A stretch of DNA of 64,000 bases, taken from positions 930,001-994,000 of the forward strand of contig NZ_JABUOU010000001.1 in assembly GCF_013344475.1 (NCBI RefSeq), read 5' to 3'. Shown here piece after piece: positions 8,955-17,386 of this stretch (position 1 is the first letter of the stretch; every line of letters begins with the position of its first letter). Origin of the DNA: Martelella limonii. GTDB taxonomy: Bacteria > Pseudomonadota > Alphaproteobacteria > Rhizobiales > Rhizobiaceae. The translations under genes and the position numbers were made by a program. The notes under the pieces are model-generated. The model searched no databases, had not been told where the DNA came from, and saw only the letters and a list, made by a program, of their open reading frames with translations.

Positions 8955-9350
8955 TCAGTCCAGTGAAAAAGTCTGCGTCGAATAGTCGAGCCGGATCGAG
9001 ACCCGGCCCTCATTGATCATCCACGGGCGCAGCCGGAAGGTCCGGGCACCGCTTTTGTGCATGGGATCGGCCTCGGCGATGGCGCGGGCCTCCTCCAGCG
9101 TCGCGGTGCGGACCACCACGAAACCCTCGCCAGCCCAGGTCTCGCCATCATCGGAAAACAAGGGCCCTGCGGCATAAAGCAGGCCGTCCTGTTCGAGCTT
9201 CACCTGATAGGCGAGATGCTCCTCCATGCCGGCGAAGACCGGGCCCAGGCCATCCACCGGCGTGGTGGTGATGGCATAGAGCCGTTTCTGAAGCATGCCC
9301 TTGCTCGCCTCGAGCACGGCCGCAGCCGGTACGCTGTCTATCCTGTCCAT
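8955..9350 (-). CDS. YCII-related domain protein
   Basis: 131-residue protein of the YciI-like dimeric alpha-beta (ferredoxin-like) family, related in fold to muconolactone isomerase. Core motifs: QKRLYAITTTPVDG, HLAYQVKLEQDGLLYAAGPL (the conserved H...L...G...AGP) and GEGFVVVRTATLEEARAIAEADP. Such proteins are small isomerases or dehalogenase-like enzymes; most lack an assigned reaction. A strong GGGGGAGGAG precedes ATG at 9350. It sits between the CoA-transferase and dctP genes with gaps of 21 and 23 bases, so it is part of the same operon and may isomerise a ring-cleavage lactone or enol. The role is inference. Confidence 0.85.
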   Translation of the reverse strand: MDRIDSVPAAAVLEASKGMLQKRLYAITTTPVDGLGPVFAGMEEHLAYQVKLEQDGLLYAAGPLFSDDGETWAGEGFVVVRTATLEEARAIAEADPMHKSGARTFRLRPWMINEGRVSIRLDYSTQTFSLD

Positions 9351-9371
9351 GGCTCCTCCCCCCGTGGTCCC

Positions 9372-10517
9372 TCAGCCGGCCTTGCGGCGGGCCAGTTCGG
9401 CGCGGATTTCCGCGCCATGTTGGTCAAGTTCGGGCGGCGGGCTGATATCGGTTTCCGCCTTGCCGTCAAAGCTGTAGGGCGCGCGAATGGTCTTGGTGCG
9501 GCCCTTGACCGGGTGATCCATGTCGACGGCAATGCCGAGATGGACCGCCTGCGGATCCTCCATCGCCTCGTCACTGTCATAGGCCGGCGCATGCGGCACT
9601 TCGGCTTCCAGCAGGCGGTCGCACCATTCATCACGGCTGCGGGTCTTGAACACCGGCGTCAGGATGTCGATCAGCTCATCCTGATGCTGGATCCGCTCCA
9701 GCCTTTCGGCAAAGCGCGGATCGTCGGCGAGCTGTTGCTGTTCCGTGGCTGCAAGCAGACCTTCCCAGAATTTCGGCGGCGACGACATGTGGATCGCAAC
9801 CCACTTTTCATCGGAACATTCGAAGGTGTAGCTCTGCGACACCACGGGGCGCGACAGCGGGCCCATCACCTCGCCCTCGGCGTAGTAATGGGTGAAGCTG
9901 TCGAGGTTGAAATGGCTCATCGCCTCCAGCATCGAGATGTCGATCCGCCGGCCCTTGCCGGTCGAACTGCGCTCCAGCAATGCAGCGAGGATTGCCATGG
10001 CCGCATATTGGCCTGTCATGGCATCGGCAATCGCCGGGCCGATGACGCGGGGGCGATCCGGTGGCGTCAGGAGCCGGAGAAATCCGCTTGCTGCCTGCGC
10101 AACCGTATCGAAAGCGGGACGATCCCGCGACGGCCCGGACTGGCCAAAGCCCGAGATCGCGCAATAGACCAGCTTCGGATTGACCTTGCGCAGATCCTCC
10201 TCGCCAACGCCGAGCTTTTCGGCAACGCCGGGACGGAAATTCTGGATGAAGACATCGGCGCCCGCAATCAGGTCATGGAGCACGGCGAGGTCTTCCGCAT
10301 TGCGGGTGTCGAGCGCGATCGAACGCTTGTTGCGGTTATAAGTCTGGTAATGCGGCGAATAGAGCCCGCCCTTGAAGGCGCGGAAGGGGTCGCCCTCGCC
10401 CGGGCGCTCGACCTTGATCACATCCGCGCCGAGATCGGCAAGATGGGCGGCTGCCGCCGGACCGGTGATATAGGTGCCGAGTTCGATGACCCGGATGTCC
10501 TTCAAAATCTTGACCAT
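9372..10517 (-). CDS. Class III (CaiB/BaiF) CoA-transferase
   Basis: Family III CoA-transferase, 381 residues, which moves CoA from one acyl-CoA to another carboxylate. Family features seen: VIELGTYITGPAAAAHLADLGADVIKVE at the N-terminus, the RNKRSIALD loop, QNFRPGVAEKLG, and GFGQSGPSRDRPAFDTVAQAASG, which contains the catalytic Asp region. GGGAGG precedes ATG at 10517. It lies 26 bases downstream of the citryl-CoA-lyase-like gene and upstream of the YCII gene. Pairing of a CoA-transferase with a citrate-synthase-fold lyase suggests that a hydroxy-dicarboxylate or tricarboxylate is activated to a CoA thioester and then cleaved. Confidence 0.92.
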   Translation of the reverse strand: MVKILKDIRVIELGTYITGPAAAAHLADLGADVIKVERPGEGDPFRAFKGGLYSPHYQTYNRNKRSIALDTRNAEDLAVLHDLIAGADVFIQNFRPGVAEKLGVGEEDLRKVNPKLVYCAISGFGQSGPSRDRPAFDTVAQAASGFLRLLTPPDRPRVIGPAIADAMTGQYAAMAILAALLERSSTGKGRRIDISMLEAMSHFNLDSFTHYYAEGEVMGPLSRPVVSQSYTFECSDEKWVAIHMSSPPKFWEGLLAATEQQQLADDPRFAERLERIQHQDELIDILTPVFKTRSRDEWCDRLLEAEVPHAPAYDSDEAMEDPQAVHLGIAVDMDHPVKGRTKTIRAPYSFDGKAETDISPPPELDQHGAEIRAELARRKAG

Positions 10518-10543
10518 ATGGCTGCCTCCCGGAATTGCCTGTT

Positions 10544-11338
10544 TCAGGCCGTCTTTTTGGATGTCTTGCCGTCATAGGCGATCGCCTGATCGGCCTGGTG
10601 CGACATGATGAAGCCGATCGAACGCTGCGCTTCCTCGAACAGGTGCGCCGAGAGACCGGCGGTGCGGGCGAGCAGCGGCACGGCCTTCAGCGCCTCCACG
10701 GGCCAGCCAGCGTCGAGAATGGTCGCAGGGATGGCGCCGGACACATTGATCGGCAGCGGACGGTCCATCACCTCGGGCGCGACCTTGCCGAGGGCTCTGA
10801 GTGCTGCGATGTGTCGACCCGATACGCCGAGCTCATCGGCAATCTCCAGCAGCCGATTGGCGCGTGGATCCCCGGACGAATGCTGCGGATGGCCAAGGCC
10901 CGGCACCTTCTTGCGCTGAGCCTTCAGCGCCTCGACGCTCTTGCGGGCGGCCTGCTCTATATCGCCCTCGCCCGCGTCCTCAAGCACCTCGACCAGATAG
11001 CGGCCCGCCTGCTCGGAAGAACCGGCGACCACGCTGCCCATGCCGAGCAGGCCTGCCGCCATCGCGCCCTGCCAGGCATCGGGGCCGGCAGCAAGCGTCA
11101 TCCGCGCAGCCTGAACGCTCGGCACGAGACCATGTTCGGCGATGGCGACGAGGCAGGCATCCAGCATGCGGCGCTGCGCGGTCGTCGGCTTTTCGCCGAT
11201 CACCAGCAGCCAGAAATAATCGCTGAAGTCGATCTTCCCGATCAGGTCGTCGCAAAGATCATAGCCGCGAACGGTGATGGTTTCGGCATCGGACGTGGCG
11301 ATCGCAGTGAGGGCGTTGTCCTGTTTTCCAATTCGCAT
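10544..11338 (-). CDS. Citryl-CoA lyase-like protein (short citrate synthase fold)
   Basis: 264-residue protein of the short citrate-synthase superfamily group named citryl-CoA lyase. Such enzymes cleave citryl-CoA or similar 3-hydroxyacyl-CoAs to acetyl-CoA and a 2-oxo acid. Seen: ITVRGYDLCDDLIGKIDFSDYFWLL (N-terminal citrate synthase strand/helix), LLGMGSVVAGSSEQAGRYL, KVPGLGHPQHSSGDPRA with the catalytic GxGHP histidine, and PLPINVSGAIPATILD. ATG at 11338 is supported by GGAG seven bases upstream. It is the first gene of the leftward operon and diverges from iclR. An IclR-like palindrome (11351-11365) lies just ahead of its start. The true substrate is open. Confidence 0.85.
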   Translation of the reverse strand: MRIGKQDNALTAIATSDAETITVRGYDLCDDLIGKIDFSDYFWLLVIGEKPTTAQRRMLDACLVAIAEHGLVPSVQAARMTLAAGPDAWQGAMAAGLLGMGSVVAGSSEQAGRYLVEVLEDAGEGDIEQAARKSVEALKAQRKKVPGLGHPQHSSGDPRANRLLEIADELGVSGRHIAALRALGKVAPEVMDRPLPINVSGAIPATILDAGWPVEALKAVPLLARTAGLSAHLFEEAQRSIGFIMSHQADQAIAYDGKTSKKTA

Positions 11339-11350
11339 GGCATGCTCCGT

Positions 11351-11365
11351 TTTCGCTGTGCGAAA
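11351..11365. promoter_or_regulatory. Probable IclR-family operator
   Basis: TTTCGCTGTGCGAAA is a palindrome with perfect 6-bp arms and a 3-bp spacer, placed 13 bases ahead of the citryl-CoA-lyase start in the divergent region between that gene and iclR. IclR regulators bind such short A/T-flanked palindromes, so it is a good candidate for the IclR encoded at 11535. Binding is inference. Confidence 0.55.
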
Positions 11366-11534
11366 TAATTTCCTCTTGCCGAAATCGTAGAGAGCATTTA
11401 ACGTGCCGTCAAGTCGCAAGGTCAGGAGCGGACCGATCGCATCAGATCAGCCACCCGAAGCGCGCGACAGGCCCTTGTCCCGATGCGGCGTTGCCGTCAA
11501 TTTCGGAGCATGTTCGGCTAGAAGGAATGAAAAC

Positions 11535-12356
11535 GTGTCAGAAGCTTTGAAGATCATCGACGGCGAAGAGCGGCCTGCGGAATTCGTGGAGGCGCTCGCC
11601 AAGGGCCTTTCCATCATGGAAGCCTTCGATGCCGCCCATTCGGAAATGACGCTGTCGGAAGTCGCGCGCCGCGCGGGCCTTTCTCCGGCTGCCGCGCGCC
11701 GGAGCCTCATCACGCTCCAGTCGCTCGGCTATGTCGGTCAGAAGGACAAGCGGTTCCACCTGCGCCCCAAGGTGATGACGCTCAGTTCCGCCTTCTATTT
11801 CTCCGCCCATATCGACGAGGTGTTGCAACCCAATCTGCGCGGCCTTGTCGAACAGTTTGGCGATGCCTCGTCCGTCGGCACGCTTGACGGCGACCATGTG
11901 ATCTATGTCGCCCACGTCTCGGTCCAGCGGGCGCGGCGTGCCGCAGCCGTGATCGGCGCGCGCTATCCGGCCTTTGCGACATCGCTTGGCCGCGTCCTGC
12001 TCGCCGGTCTCTCCGACGAGGCGCTTGAGGATTATCTTGCCAAGGTCAAACCCGTCGCGCTGACCTCGAAGACCGTCACCGACCGCGACATTCTCCGTCA
12101 GAAGATCAGGGACGTCCGCGCCAACGGCTATTCCACCACGGTCGACCAGCTCGACTACGGCATCACCGCACTGGCCGTGCCGGTCCGCGACTTCGAGGGC
12201 CGGACGATCGCCGCGCTCAATACATCCGGCTACACCGGCATGGTGACGCCGCAACAGATGATCGAGGAAAGGCTTCCCGCCCTTCGGGAAGCCGCCTCGC
12301 ATATTGCCTTTGCCATGGGACGCTATCCCGTCCTGCAATCAATTCTTGGAACCTGA
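11535..12356 (+). CDS. IclR family transcriptional regulator
   Basis: One-component regulator of 273 residues, similar to the PcaR/PcaU/PobR branch that controls aromatic catabolism. It has an N-terminal winged HTH (FVEALAKGLSIMEAFD...MTLSEVARRAGLSPAAARRSLITLQSLGYV) and a C-terminal GAF-like effector domain (SSVGTLDGDHVIYVAHV...GYSTTVDQLDYGITALAVPV). The start is taken as GTG at 11535 with AAGGAA at 11522-11527; an upstream in-frame start at 11403 would add an implausible Arg-rich stretch. It diverges from the lyase/CoA-transferase/TRAP operon and lies upstream of the amidohydrolase-ligBA genes, so it probably controls both arms. Confidence 0.92.
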   Translation: MSEALKIIDGEERPAEFVEALAKGLSIMEAFDAAHSEMTLSEVARRAGLSPAAARRSLITLQSLGYVGQKDKRFHLRPKVMTLSSAFYFSAHIDEVLQPNLRGLVEQFGDASSVGTLDGDHVIYVAHVSVQRARRAAAVIGARYPAFATSLGRVLLAGLSDEALEDYLAKVKPVALTSKTVTDRDILRQKIRDVRANGYSTTVDQLDYGITALAVPVRDFEGRTIAALNTSGYTGMVTPQQMIEERLPALREAASHIAFAMGRYPVLQSILGT

Positions 12357-12397
12357 GGGAGAACAGGTTCCGCACATCGTTTCAGGGAGGAAAGATC

Positions 12398-13846
12398 ATG
12401 TGCAGATTTTGCGACGCCAAGCGGCTGCCGCTGCCAATGCCGGCATTCCAGGCGGAGGGTGCGAGCAGCCAGTCGGGCTTCAAGGCCGAAGAGATCGGCA
12501 AAAAAGGGCAACGCACCCTGATTCGCGGCGGCATCGTCATGTCGATGGACCAGGCGGTGGGCGATTTCGAACGCGGCGACATCCTGCTTGAGGGCAGCAA
12601 GATCGTCGAGATCGGCCCTTCGATCGAGGCAAGCGACGCGATCGTCATCGATGCTGCCGGCAAGATCGTGATGCCGGGCTTCATCGACACCCACCATCAC
12701 CAGTTCGAAACGGCGCTGCGCGGCCAGCTTGCCAACGCCATCCTGATCAATGACGGCCGGCCGTCCTCCGTCAACAATTACTACGAGATGGTGCTGCAGA
12801 CAGCCTCGATGGCCTATACGCCGGAAGATGTCTACATCAACGAGCTTTTCGCAGCGCTGTCGCAGCTTGATGCCGGCGTCACGACGGTGATGGACGTCAG
12901 CCAGATCCACCATACGCCGGAGCATTCCGACGCGGTGATCAAGGCGCTCAAGGATTCGGGCAGGCGCTCGGTGTTCGGTTATTTCGAAGGCTGGGGCGAC
13001 GGCGCGAAATATCCGGGCGACGCGAAACGCCTGAAGGAACAGTATTTCTCTTCCGACGACCAGCTCATCTCCATGGTCATGGGCGGCGAGATCTACCTGC
13101 CCTTCCACGAGGAGGCGTGGCGGATCGGCCGCGAGCTCGATCTTCCGATCGCGCTGCACGTCGTCGGGACATTCGGCATGCAGCCGACCTTCGACGAGCT
13201 CGGCAAGTCCGGCAAGTTCGGCGCGGACAACATCTTCATCCACATGACCGGCATGTCCGAAGACGGCTGGAAATACGCCCGCGATGCCGGCGCCCACATC
13301 TCGCTTTCGGTTCCGATCGAAATGCAGATGCGCCACGGCATGCCTCCGATCCAGCGCGCGCTCGACCTCGGCATGAGCATGTCGCTTTCCACCGATGTCG
13401 AATGCACGATGACGGCGGACTTCTTCACGCAGATGCGCGCCATGGTGACCATGCAGCGCATGTTTGCCAACGAAAAGGCGCTTGGCGGCGAGGATTATCC
13501 CGAGCTGATCACGTCGCGCCAGGCGCTCCATGCGGCAACCGTCGGCGGCGCGGAAGGCCTCCGGCTTTCGAAGAAGACCGGATCTCTGACGCCGGGCAAG
13601 GAAGCGGACATCATCCTGCTCGATGCAGAAGCGCTGAACGTCGCGCCGCTCAACAATGTGCCGGGCGCGGTGGTGACGCTGATGGAGCGCTCCAATGTCG
13701 ACACCGTGCTGGTCGCCGGCAAGGTGCGCAAGTGGAAGGGCAAGCTTCTCGGCTGCGATATCCCGCATCTGCGCGACGAACTGGTGAAGAGCCGCGACAG
13801 GATTTTCGAAAAGGCGGGACTGACCCGGTCCCTGTTTGGTGATTGA
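12398..13846 (+). CDS. Amidohydrolase family protein (AtzB/TrzN/8-oxoguanine deaminase-like) with N-terminal CxxC extension
   Basis: Metal-dependent hydrolase of 482 residues, TIM-barrel amidohydrolase superfamily, resembling the aminohydrolase/chlorohydrolase clade. Metal ligands are visible: FIDTHHHQFE (HxH), ALHVVGTFG, FIHMTGM and LSTDVEC (Asp). The C-terminal beta-sandwich returns with SLTPGKEADIILLDAEALN. Ahead of the usual start strand (LIRGGIVMSMD) there is an extra segment of about 40 residues opening with MCRFC, which is unusual. The start is fixed by GGGAGGAAAG just upstream. It lies 12 bases before ligB, so hydrolysis of a substituted aromatic or N-heterocycle may produce the dioxygenase substrate. 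That coupling is inference. Confidence 0.88.
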   Translation: MCRFCDAKRLPLPMPAFQAEGASSQSGFKAEEIGKKGQRTLIRGGIVMSMDQAVGDFERGDILLEGSKIVEIGPSIEASDAIVIDAAGKIVMPGFIDTHHHQFETALRGQLANAILINDGRPSSVNNYYEMVLQTASMAYTPEDVYINELFAALSQLDAGVTTVMDVSQIHHTPEHSDAVIKALKDSGRRSVFGYFEGWGDGAKYPGDAKRLKEQYFSSDDQLISMVMGGEIYLPFHEEAWRIGRELDLPIALHVVGTFGMQPTFDELGKSGKFGADNIFIHMTGMSEDGWKYARDAGAHISLSVPIEMQMRHGMPPIQRALDLGMSMSLSTDVECTMTADFFTQMRAMVTMQRMFANEKALGGEDYPELITSRQALHAATVGGAEGLRLSKKTGSLTPGKEADIILLDAEALNVAPLNNVPGAVVTLMERSNVDTVLVAGKVRKWKGKLLGCDIPHLRDELVKSRDRIFEKAGLTRSLFGD

Positions 13847-13858
13847 GGAGGAGAGAAC

Positions 13859-14719
13859 TTGGCAAAACTGGTCGCCACACTGGCATCGACGCACCACCCC
13901 TTCTATCTGAAGGCCACCACCATGCCGCCCGAGCAGCAGATGCCCGAGGCGCCGACATGGAAGAAGAAAATCGAAGCCTATCGCGAGACGCTCGCGAAGG
14001 CTGAGCCGGATATTCTGGTGATGGTCGGCTCCGACCATTTCCACCAGATCTTCCTCGACAACTGCCCACAATTCCTGATCGGCAAGGCGGCGCGCTATGA
14101 CGCCACCTTCTATAACGAGGAGCGCGAATTCGGCATTCCGAAATATGTGCTGGAAGGCGACGAGGACATGTCGCGCTTCATGCACAGGCACCTGATGGAT
14201 CAGGATTTCGATTTCGCATTTTCGAACGAACTGAAGATCGACCATTCGATCATCTGCCCGATCATCACCGTCAGGCCGCAGAACGATCTGCCGGTGGTGC
14301 CGATCTATACCAACATCTTCGCACCCCCGCTTCCGAGCCCGCGCCGCTTCTACAATCTCGGCCGCGCCATCCGGAAGGCGATCGACGCCTATCCGTCCGA
14401 CAAGCGCGTTGCGGCCATCGGCACGGGGCATCTGTCGCTGGAGCTCGGCGGCCCCCGCCAGTTCATGGAGACAGGCCCGGACCCGGTGTTCGACCGGCAG
14501 GCGATCGAGTGGCTTCGCAATGGCGATATCGAGGCAATCCTCGACAACGTCACCCATGAGAGCATGGTGAAAAGCGGCAACGCCACCCAGGGCTTCCTGA
14601 ACTTCATCCTGATGCTGGGCGTCGCCGGTCCCGAGAATGCCGACTATGTCGACAATCTCGACCTGTTCCACACCATGGAAGCCTATTTCACCTGGTATCC
14701 GAAGGAGCAGGCGGCATGA
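13859..14719 (+). CDS. Class III extradiol ring-cleavage dioxygenase, large (LigB-type) subunit
   Basis: Catalytic subunit of a LigAB-type extradiol dioxygenase, 286 residues (Sphingobium LigB about 302). Residues lining up with LigB are visible: His12 in STHHPF, His60 in VGSDHFH and Glu234 in VTHES as probable iron ligands, and His191 in GTGHLS as catalytic base. It would open a catecholic ring meta to a hydroxyl, giving a semialdehyde or oxalomesaconate-like product. The gene uses TTG as start, decided by GGAGGAG directly upstream and by the family N-terminus. Its stop overlaps ligA by four bases (ATGA). Substrate could be protocatechuate, gallate or a relative; no other lig genes are present. 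Confidence 0.9.
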   Translation: MAKLVATLASTHHPFYLKATTMPPEQQMPEAPTWKKKIEAYRETLAKAEPDILVMVGSDHFHQIFLDNCPQFLIGKAARYDATFYNEEREFGIPKYVLEGDEDMSRFMHRHLMDQDFDFAFSNELKIDHSIICPIITVRPQNDLPVVPIYTNIFAPPLPSPRRFYNLGRAIRKAIDAYPSDKRVAAIGTGHLSLELGGPRQFMETGPDPVFDRQAIEWLRNGDIEAILDNVTHESMVKSGNATQGFLNFILMLGVAGPENADYVDNLDLFHTMEAYFTWYPKEQAA

Positions 14720-15087
14720 GCAAATATTACGTCAACAAGTTCCTGTTCACCGTCGACCGAGATCCGGAACTGCTGAAGCGCTACACCGACGATCCGCGCA
14801 CCTTCGTTGCCACCTGGGAACAGTCGATTGGGCCCAAGCTTCTCGGCAATGATGTCGAGGCTTCGAGCGTGCATTCATTTACCGATGCGGAACGCGACGC
14901 GCTGATCAACCACGACTATGTGGCGCTGTTCGAGATGGGGGCCCACTTCTTCCTCAATCTGACGATGTATATCGGCATCTATGACGAGCCCTACATCCAG
15001 AAGACCGGGCCGCTGTCCTTCCAGCGCGAAATGGCCGCCCGGCTGCAGCACTGGCGAGACAAGGACTATCCGACGGTCGAGACCTAG
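14716..15087 (+). CDS. Extradiol dioxygenase small (LigA-type) subunit
   Basis: Small subunit of the class III dioxygenase, 123 residues, the all-helical LigA fold that caps the LigB active site. Seen: VNKFLFTVDRDPELLKRYTDDPRTFVATW, LTDAE-like FTDAERDALINHDYVALFEMGAHFF and a C-terminal amphipathic end. The order ligB-ligA is reversed from Sphingobium ligAB. It overlaps ligB (ATGA) so both subunits are made in equal amounts. A good terminator follows 20 bases downstream, closing the rightward IclR arm. Confidence 0.88.
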   Translation: MSKYYVNKFLFTVDRDPELLKRYTDDPRTFVATWEQSIGPKLLGNDVEASSVHSFTDAERDALINHDYVALFEMGAHFFLNLTMYIGIYDEPYIQKTGPLSFQREMAARLQHWRDKDYPTVET

Positions 15088-15106
15088 AGCCCGAACGTAT
15101 GACATC

Positions 15107-15143
15107 AGGCCGTTGCAAGCACTGATTGCGGCGGCCTTTTTTT
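15107..15143 (+). terminator. Rho-independent terminator after ligA
   Basis: A 12-bp stem AGGCCGTTGCAA / TTGCGGCGGCCT with two G-T pairs and a short loop is followed by a run of T residues (15138-15143). It closes the iclR-amidohydrolase-ligBA unit. Confidence 0.88.
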
Positions 15144-15335
15144 CTTCAAACTGACGCTCTTCACACTCGCGGCATGCCCTTCCTGAACACTTTCTGCGAA
15201 GGGCCGCGCACCCGAAAATACCTTCACAATCTCCGACCGATCACAGGGCGCCAGCACCTGCGCTGTTGCACATCAAAGCCGGGAGATTTATGCCTGTTAG
15301 GAAAGTTAAGACGCACAGATAAAAGGAAGCATCGC

Positions 15336-17315
15336 ATGGAAGAGAAGGCAAAAGGCACGCGGAAAGCGGGGCGGATTTTGCTTTGGTCGGTCGCAGCAAT
15401 CGCCGTGATTGCGGCTGCAGGCGCGGTCGGCGGCAAGGTCATGCTGGAAAAGACGGTGGCAGACAGCATCGCAAAGAGCGGCGCAACCGCAGCCTCCGTC
15501 AAGGCTGACCTCATTGGCCACGTCCATGTAACAGATCTCACGCTTCCGATCGAGGAAGGTCAATCCCTGCACGTCGCCTCGGTCGAGGCAAGGCCAGAGT
15601 TTCTTTTTCTCACCGGCATGATCGAGGCCAGCGACCTTTCCTTCAAGAGCGAATTGTACGACGTCACCGTTCCGAACCTGAAGGTTGAGAATGCCGGGTT
15701 GAACCGGGAGTTTCTCGCCGCCATGGACGAGAACAGCGCCCTTACGCCGGCGGAGCGGGTCGAGCGCATCTCTGCCGGTCAGATCACAATTCCGCAGATC
15801 GACGCGAAGCAGAATATCGAGGGCATCGCGCAGACGACAACCTACTCCGATGTCGTGCTGAAGGACATCGTCAACGGACATGTCGGCTCCTACGCCGCGG
15901 GCGAGATGCGCGCTCAGGTCACGCCGCCGACGGGAGAAGACGCGCCGGCCCTTCCGCTTTCGACGACGATTTCCATCGAAAGCATCGAAGGTCAGGACAT
16001 CGACGGACCGTTTCTCGCCCGGATCTACACCGAGACCAGTGCGGGCGAAGACAAGAACGAGCCCCGCCTGGTCTACGGACCGGTTTCGGCGAAAAACTTC
16101 GTCATGACGATGGACGAGGAAAGCATCTCCTACGGCGCGTTGAAGAGCAGCGGTTTCTGGATGCGCCTGCCCGAAGTGCCCTTCTTCGAAACGGTGCAGG
16201 CATTGCAGGAATCCGCCCAGACGCAGGACATGACCGACGAGCAGAAGCAGCGTCTGGGTCTTCAGGTCCTGTCGCTCATCGATACGATTTCGAAGGGCGA
16301 CATGGAAGTTTCCGACATGCGCGTGACCTCCTCTGAAGAACCGGACATGAGCTTCAAGATTGATCGGATGGCGGTCGCCATGGACGAATTGGTCTTTGAT
16401 ACAGAGGTAGAGGGGGTCGATATCAGGGCTGGCGATGACTTCTTCACCCTGCAAAAGGCAACGAGCTCCGGCTTCTCCTTCGTTCCGACGATGGAAGCAG
16501 TGAGGGCCCTGATAGAGGCGGGTCCGGAAGGTCAGGACCGGCTCGAGGTCAGTGCCTTCATGCCCGCATTCGGCACGATCACGATGACGGACTACGCCGT
16601 CAGCGCGACGCCGGACACAGAAAACGGCTTCGGCGTGGATGAGACCTTAGAGATGAGCCTCAAGGATTTCAGCGTCGTCTTCGACGAGCCCTTCAAGGGC
16701 ATTCCAACCGGCATCCATTTTGCGATGGATCAGTTGAAGATAAAACTCACCGACGAGAAAAACGAGGCGGTCCAGATCTTCAGGAAGATGGGCTATGAAG
16801 AGGTGACGATGTCGGAAAACATTGCGCTTCGTTGGGACAGGGCCGAGAAGCAGCTGGCCATCGAAGACATCACCTTGAGCGGCGAGGACATCGGCAGCAT
16901 TTCGCTCGCCGCCACGATCGGCAATTTCGGCGAAGAGTTCTTCTCGGGCGACAAGGATCTGGTACAGGCTGCGGCATTTGCGCTCACAGTCCACGAGATC
17001 AGCATGGAGCTTGAAAACGATGGCCTCTTCTCCCGGGCCCTGAAGCTTTATGCGGACGACAAGGGCATCAGCGAAGGGGATGCCGCTTCGATTGTTGCCC
17101 TCACGCTATCCGTTGCTGCCGAGAGCCTGGGCGATGATCAGACCATTCTGCCCGTGATCGACGCAGTTTCGGCCTTCATCGCCGATCCCAAGACGCTCGC
17201 AATTGCCATCAAGGCAAAGTCCGATCAGGGCATCGGCATGCCGGCCCTGATGACGGCAGCGATGGCGCCGGCGAGCCTGCTGCAGCAGGTCGATATTTCC
17301 GCGTCAGCCGAATAA
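15336..17315 (+). CDS. Membrane-anchored protein of unknown function (659 aa)
   Basis: I do not recognise a named family. The protein opens with a short basic end (MEEKAKGTRKAGR), one membrane segment (ILLWSVAAIAVIAAAGAVGG), then a long acidic, beta-rich exported region. The layout (anchor followed by short repeating strands such as GHVHVTDLTLPIEEGQSLHVASVEA and SAGQITIPQIDA) recalls AsmA or DUF945-like periplasmic proteins that line the inner membrane. ATG at 15336 has AAAGGAAG upstream; an earlier in-frame start at 15126 would fall inside the preceding terminator. It is monocistronic: terminator before, convergent lysR after. Few cysteines or histidines, so an enzyme is unlikely; envelope role is a guess. 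Confidence 0.65.
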   Translation: MEEKAKGTRKAGRILLWSVAAIAVIAAAGAVGGKVMLEKTVADSIAKSGATAASVKADLIGHVHVTDLTLPIEEGQSLHVASVEARPEFLFLTGMIEASDLSFKSELYDVTVPNLKVENAGLNREFLAAMDENSALTPAERVERISAGQITIPQIDAKQNIEGIAQTTTYSDVVLKDIVNGHVGSYAAGEMRAQVTPPTGEDAPALPLSTTISIESIEGQDIDGPFLARIYTETSAGEDKNEPRLVYGPVSAKNFVMTMDEESISYGALKSSGFWMRLPEVPFFETVQALQESAQTQDMTDEQKQRLGLQVLSLIDTISKGDMEVSDMRVTSSEEPDMSFKIDRMAVAMDELVFDTEVEGVDIRAGDDFFTLQKATSSGFSFVPTMEAVRALIEAGPEGQDRLEVSAFMPAFGTITMTDYAVSATPDTENGFGVDETLEMSLKDFSVVFDEPFKGIPTGIHFAMDQLKIKLTDEKNEAVQIFRKMGYEEVTMSENIALRWDRAEKQLAIEDITLSGEDIGSISLAATIGNFGEEFFSGDKDLVQAAAFALTVHEISMELENDGLFSRALKLYADDKGISEGDAASIVALTLSVAAESLGDDQTILPVIDAVSAFIADPKTLAIAIKAKSDQGIGMPALMTAAMAPASLLQQVDISASAE

Positions 17316-17325
17316 CGTGAGCGCT

Positions 17326-17353
17326 GCGGGCGGCGTGACTTCACGCTGCCCGC
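17326..17353. terminator. Hairpin between convergent genes, possible terminator
   Basis: GCGGGCGGCGTGA and TCACGCTGCCCGC form a 13-bp stem (one G-T pair) with a 2-base loop. There is no T-run on either side, so it may be a weak or Rho-assisted terminator for the two converging genes. Confidence 0.5.
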
Positions 17354-17386
17354 GACACAATGCAAAATGTCATGCGGCTGGAGGGA

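Noticed and set aside
12323-14671. Long minus-strand open frame of about 780 codons
   Set aside because: It is the antisense of the amidohydrolase and ligB genes; its His/Arg/Asp-rich translation has no ribosome site or family match.
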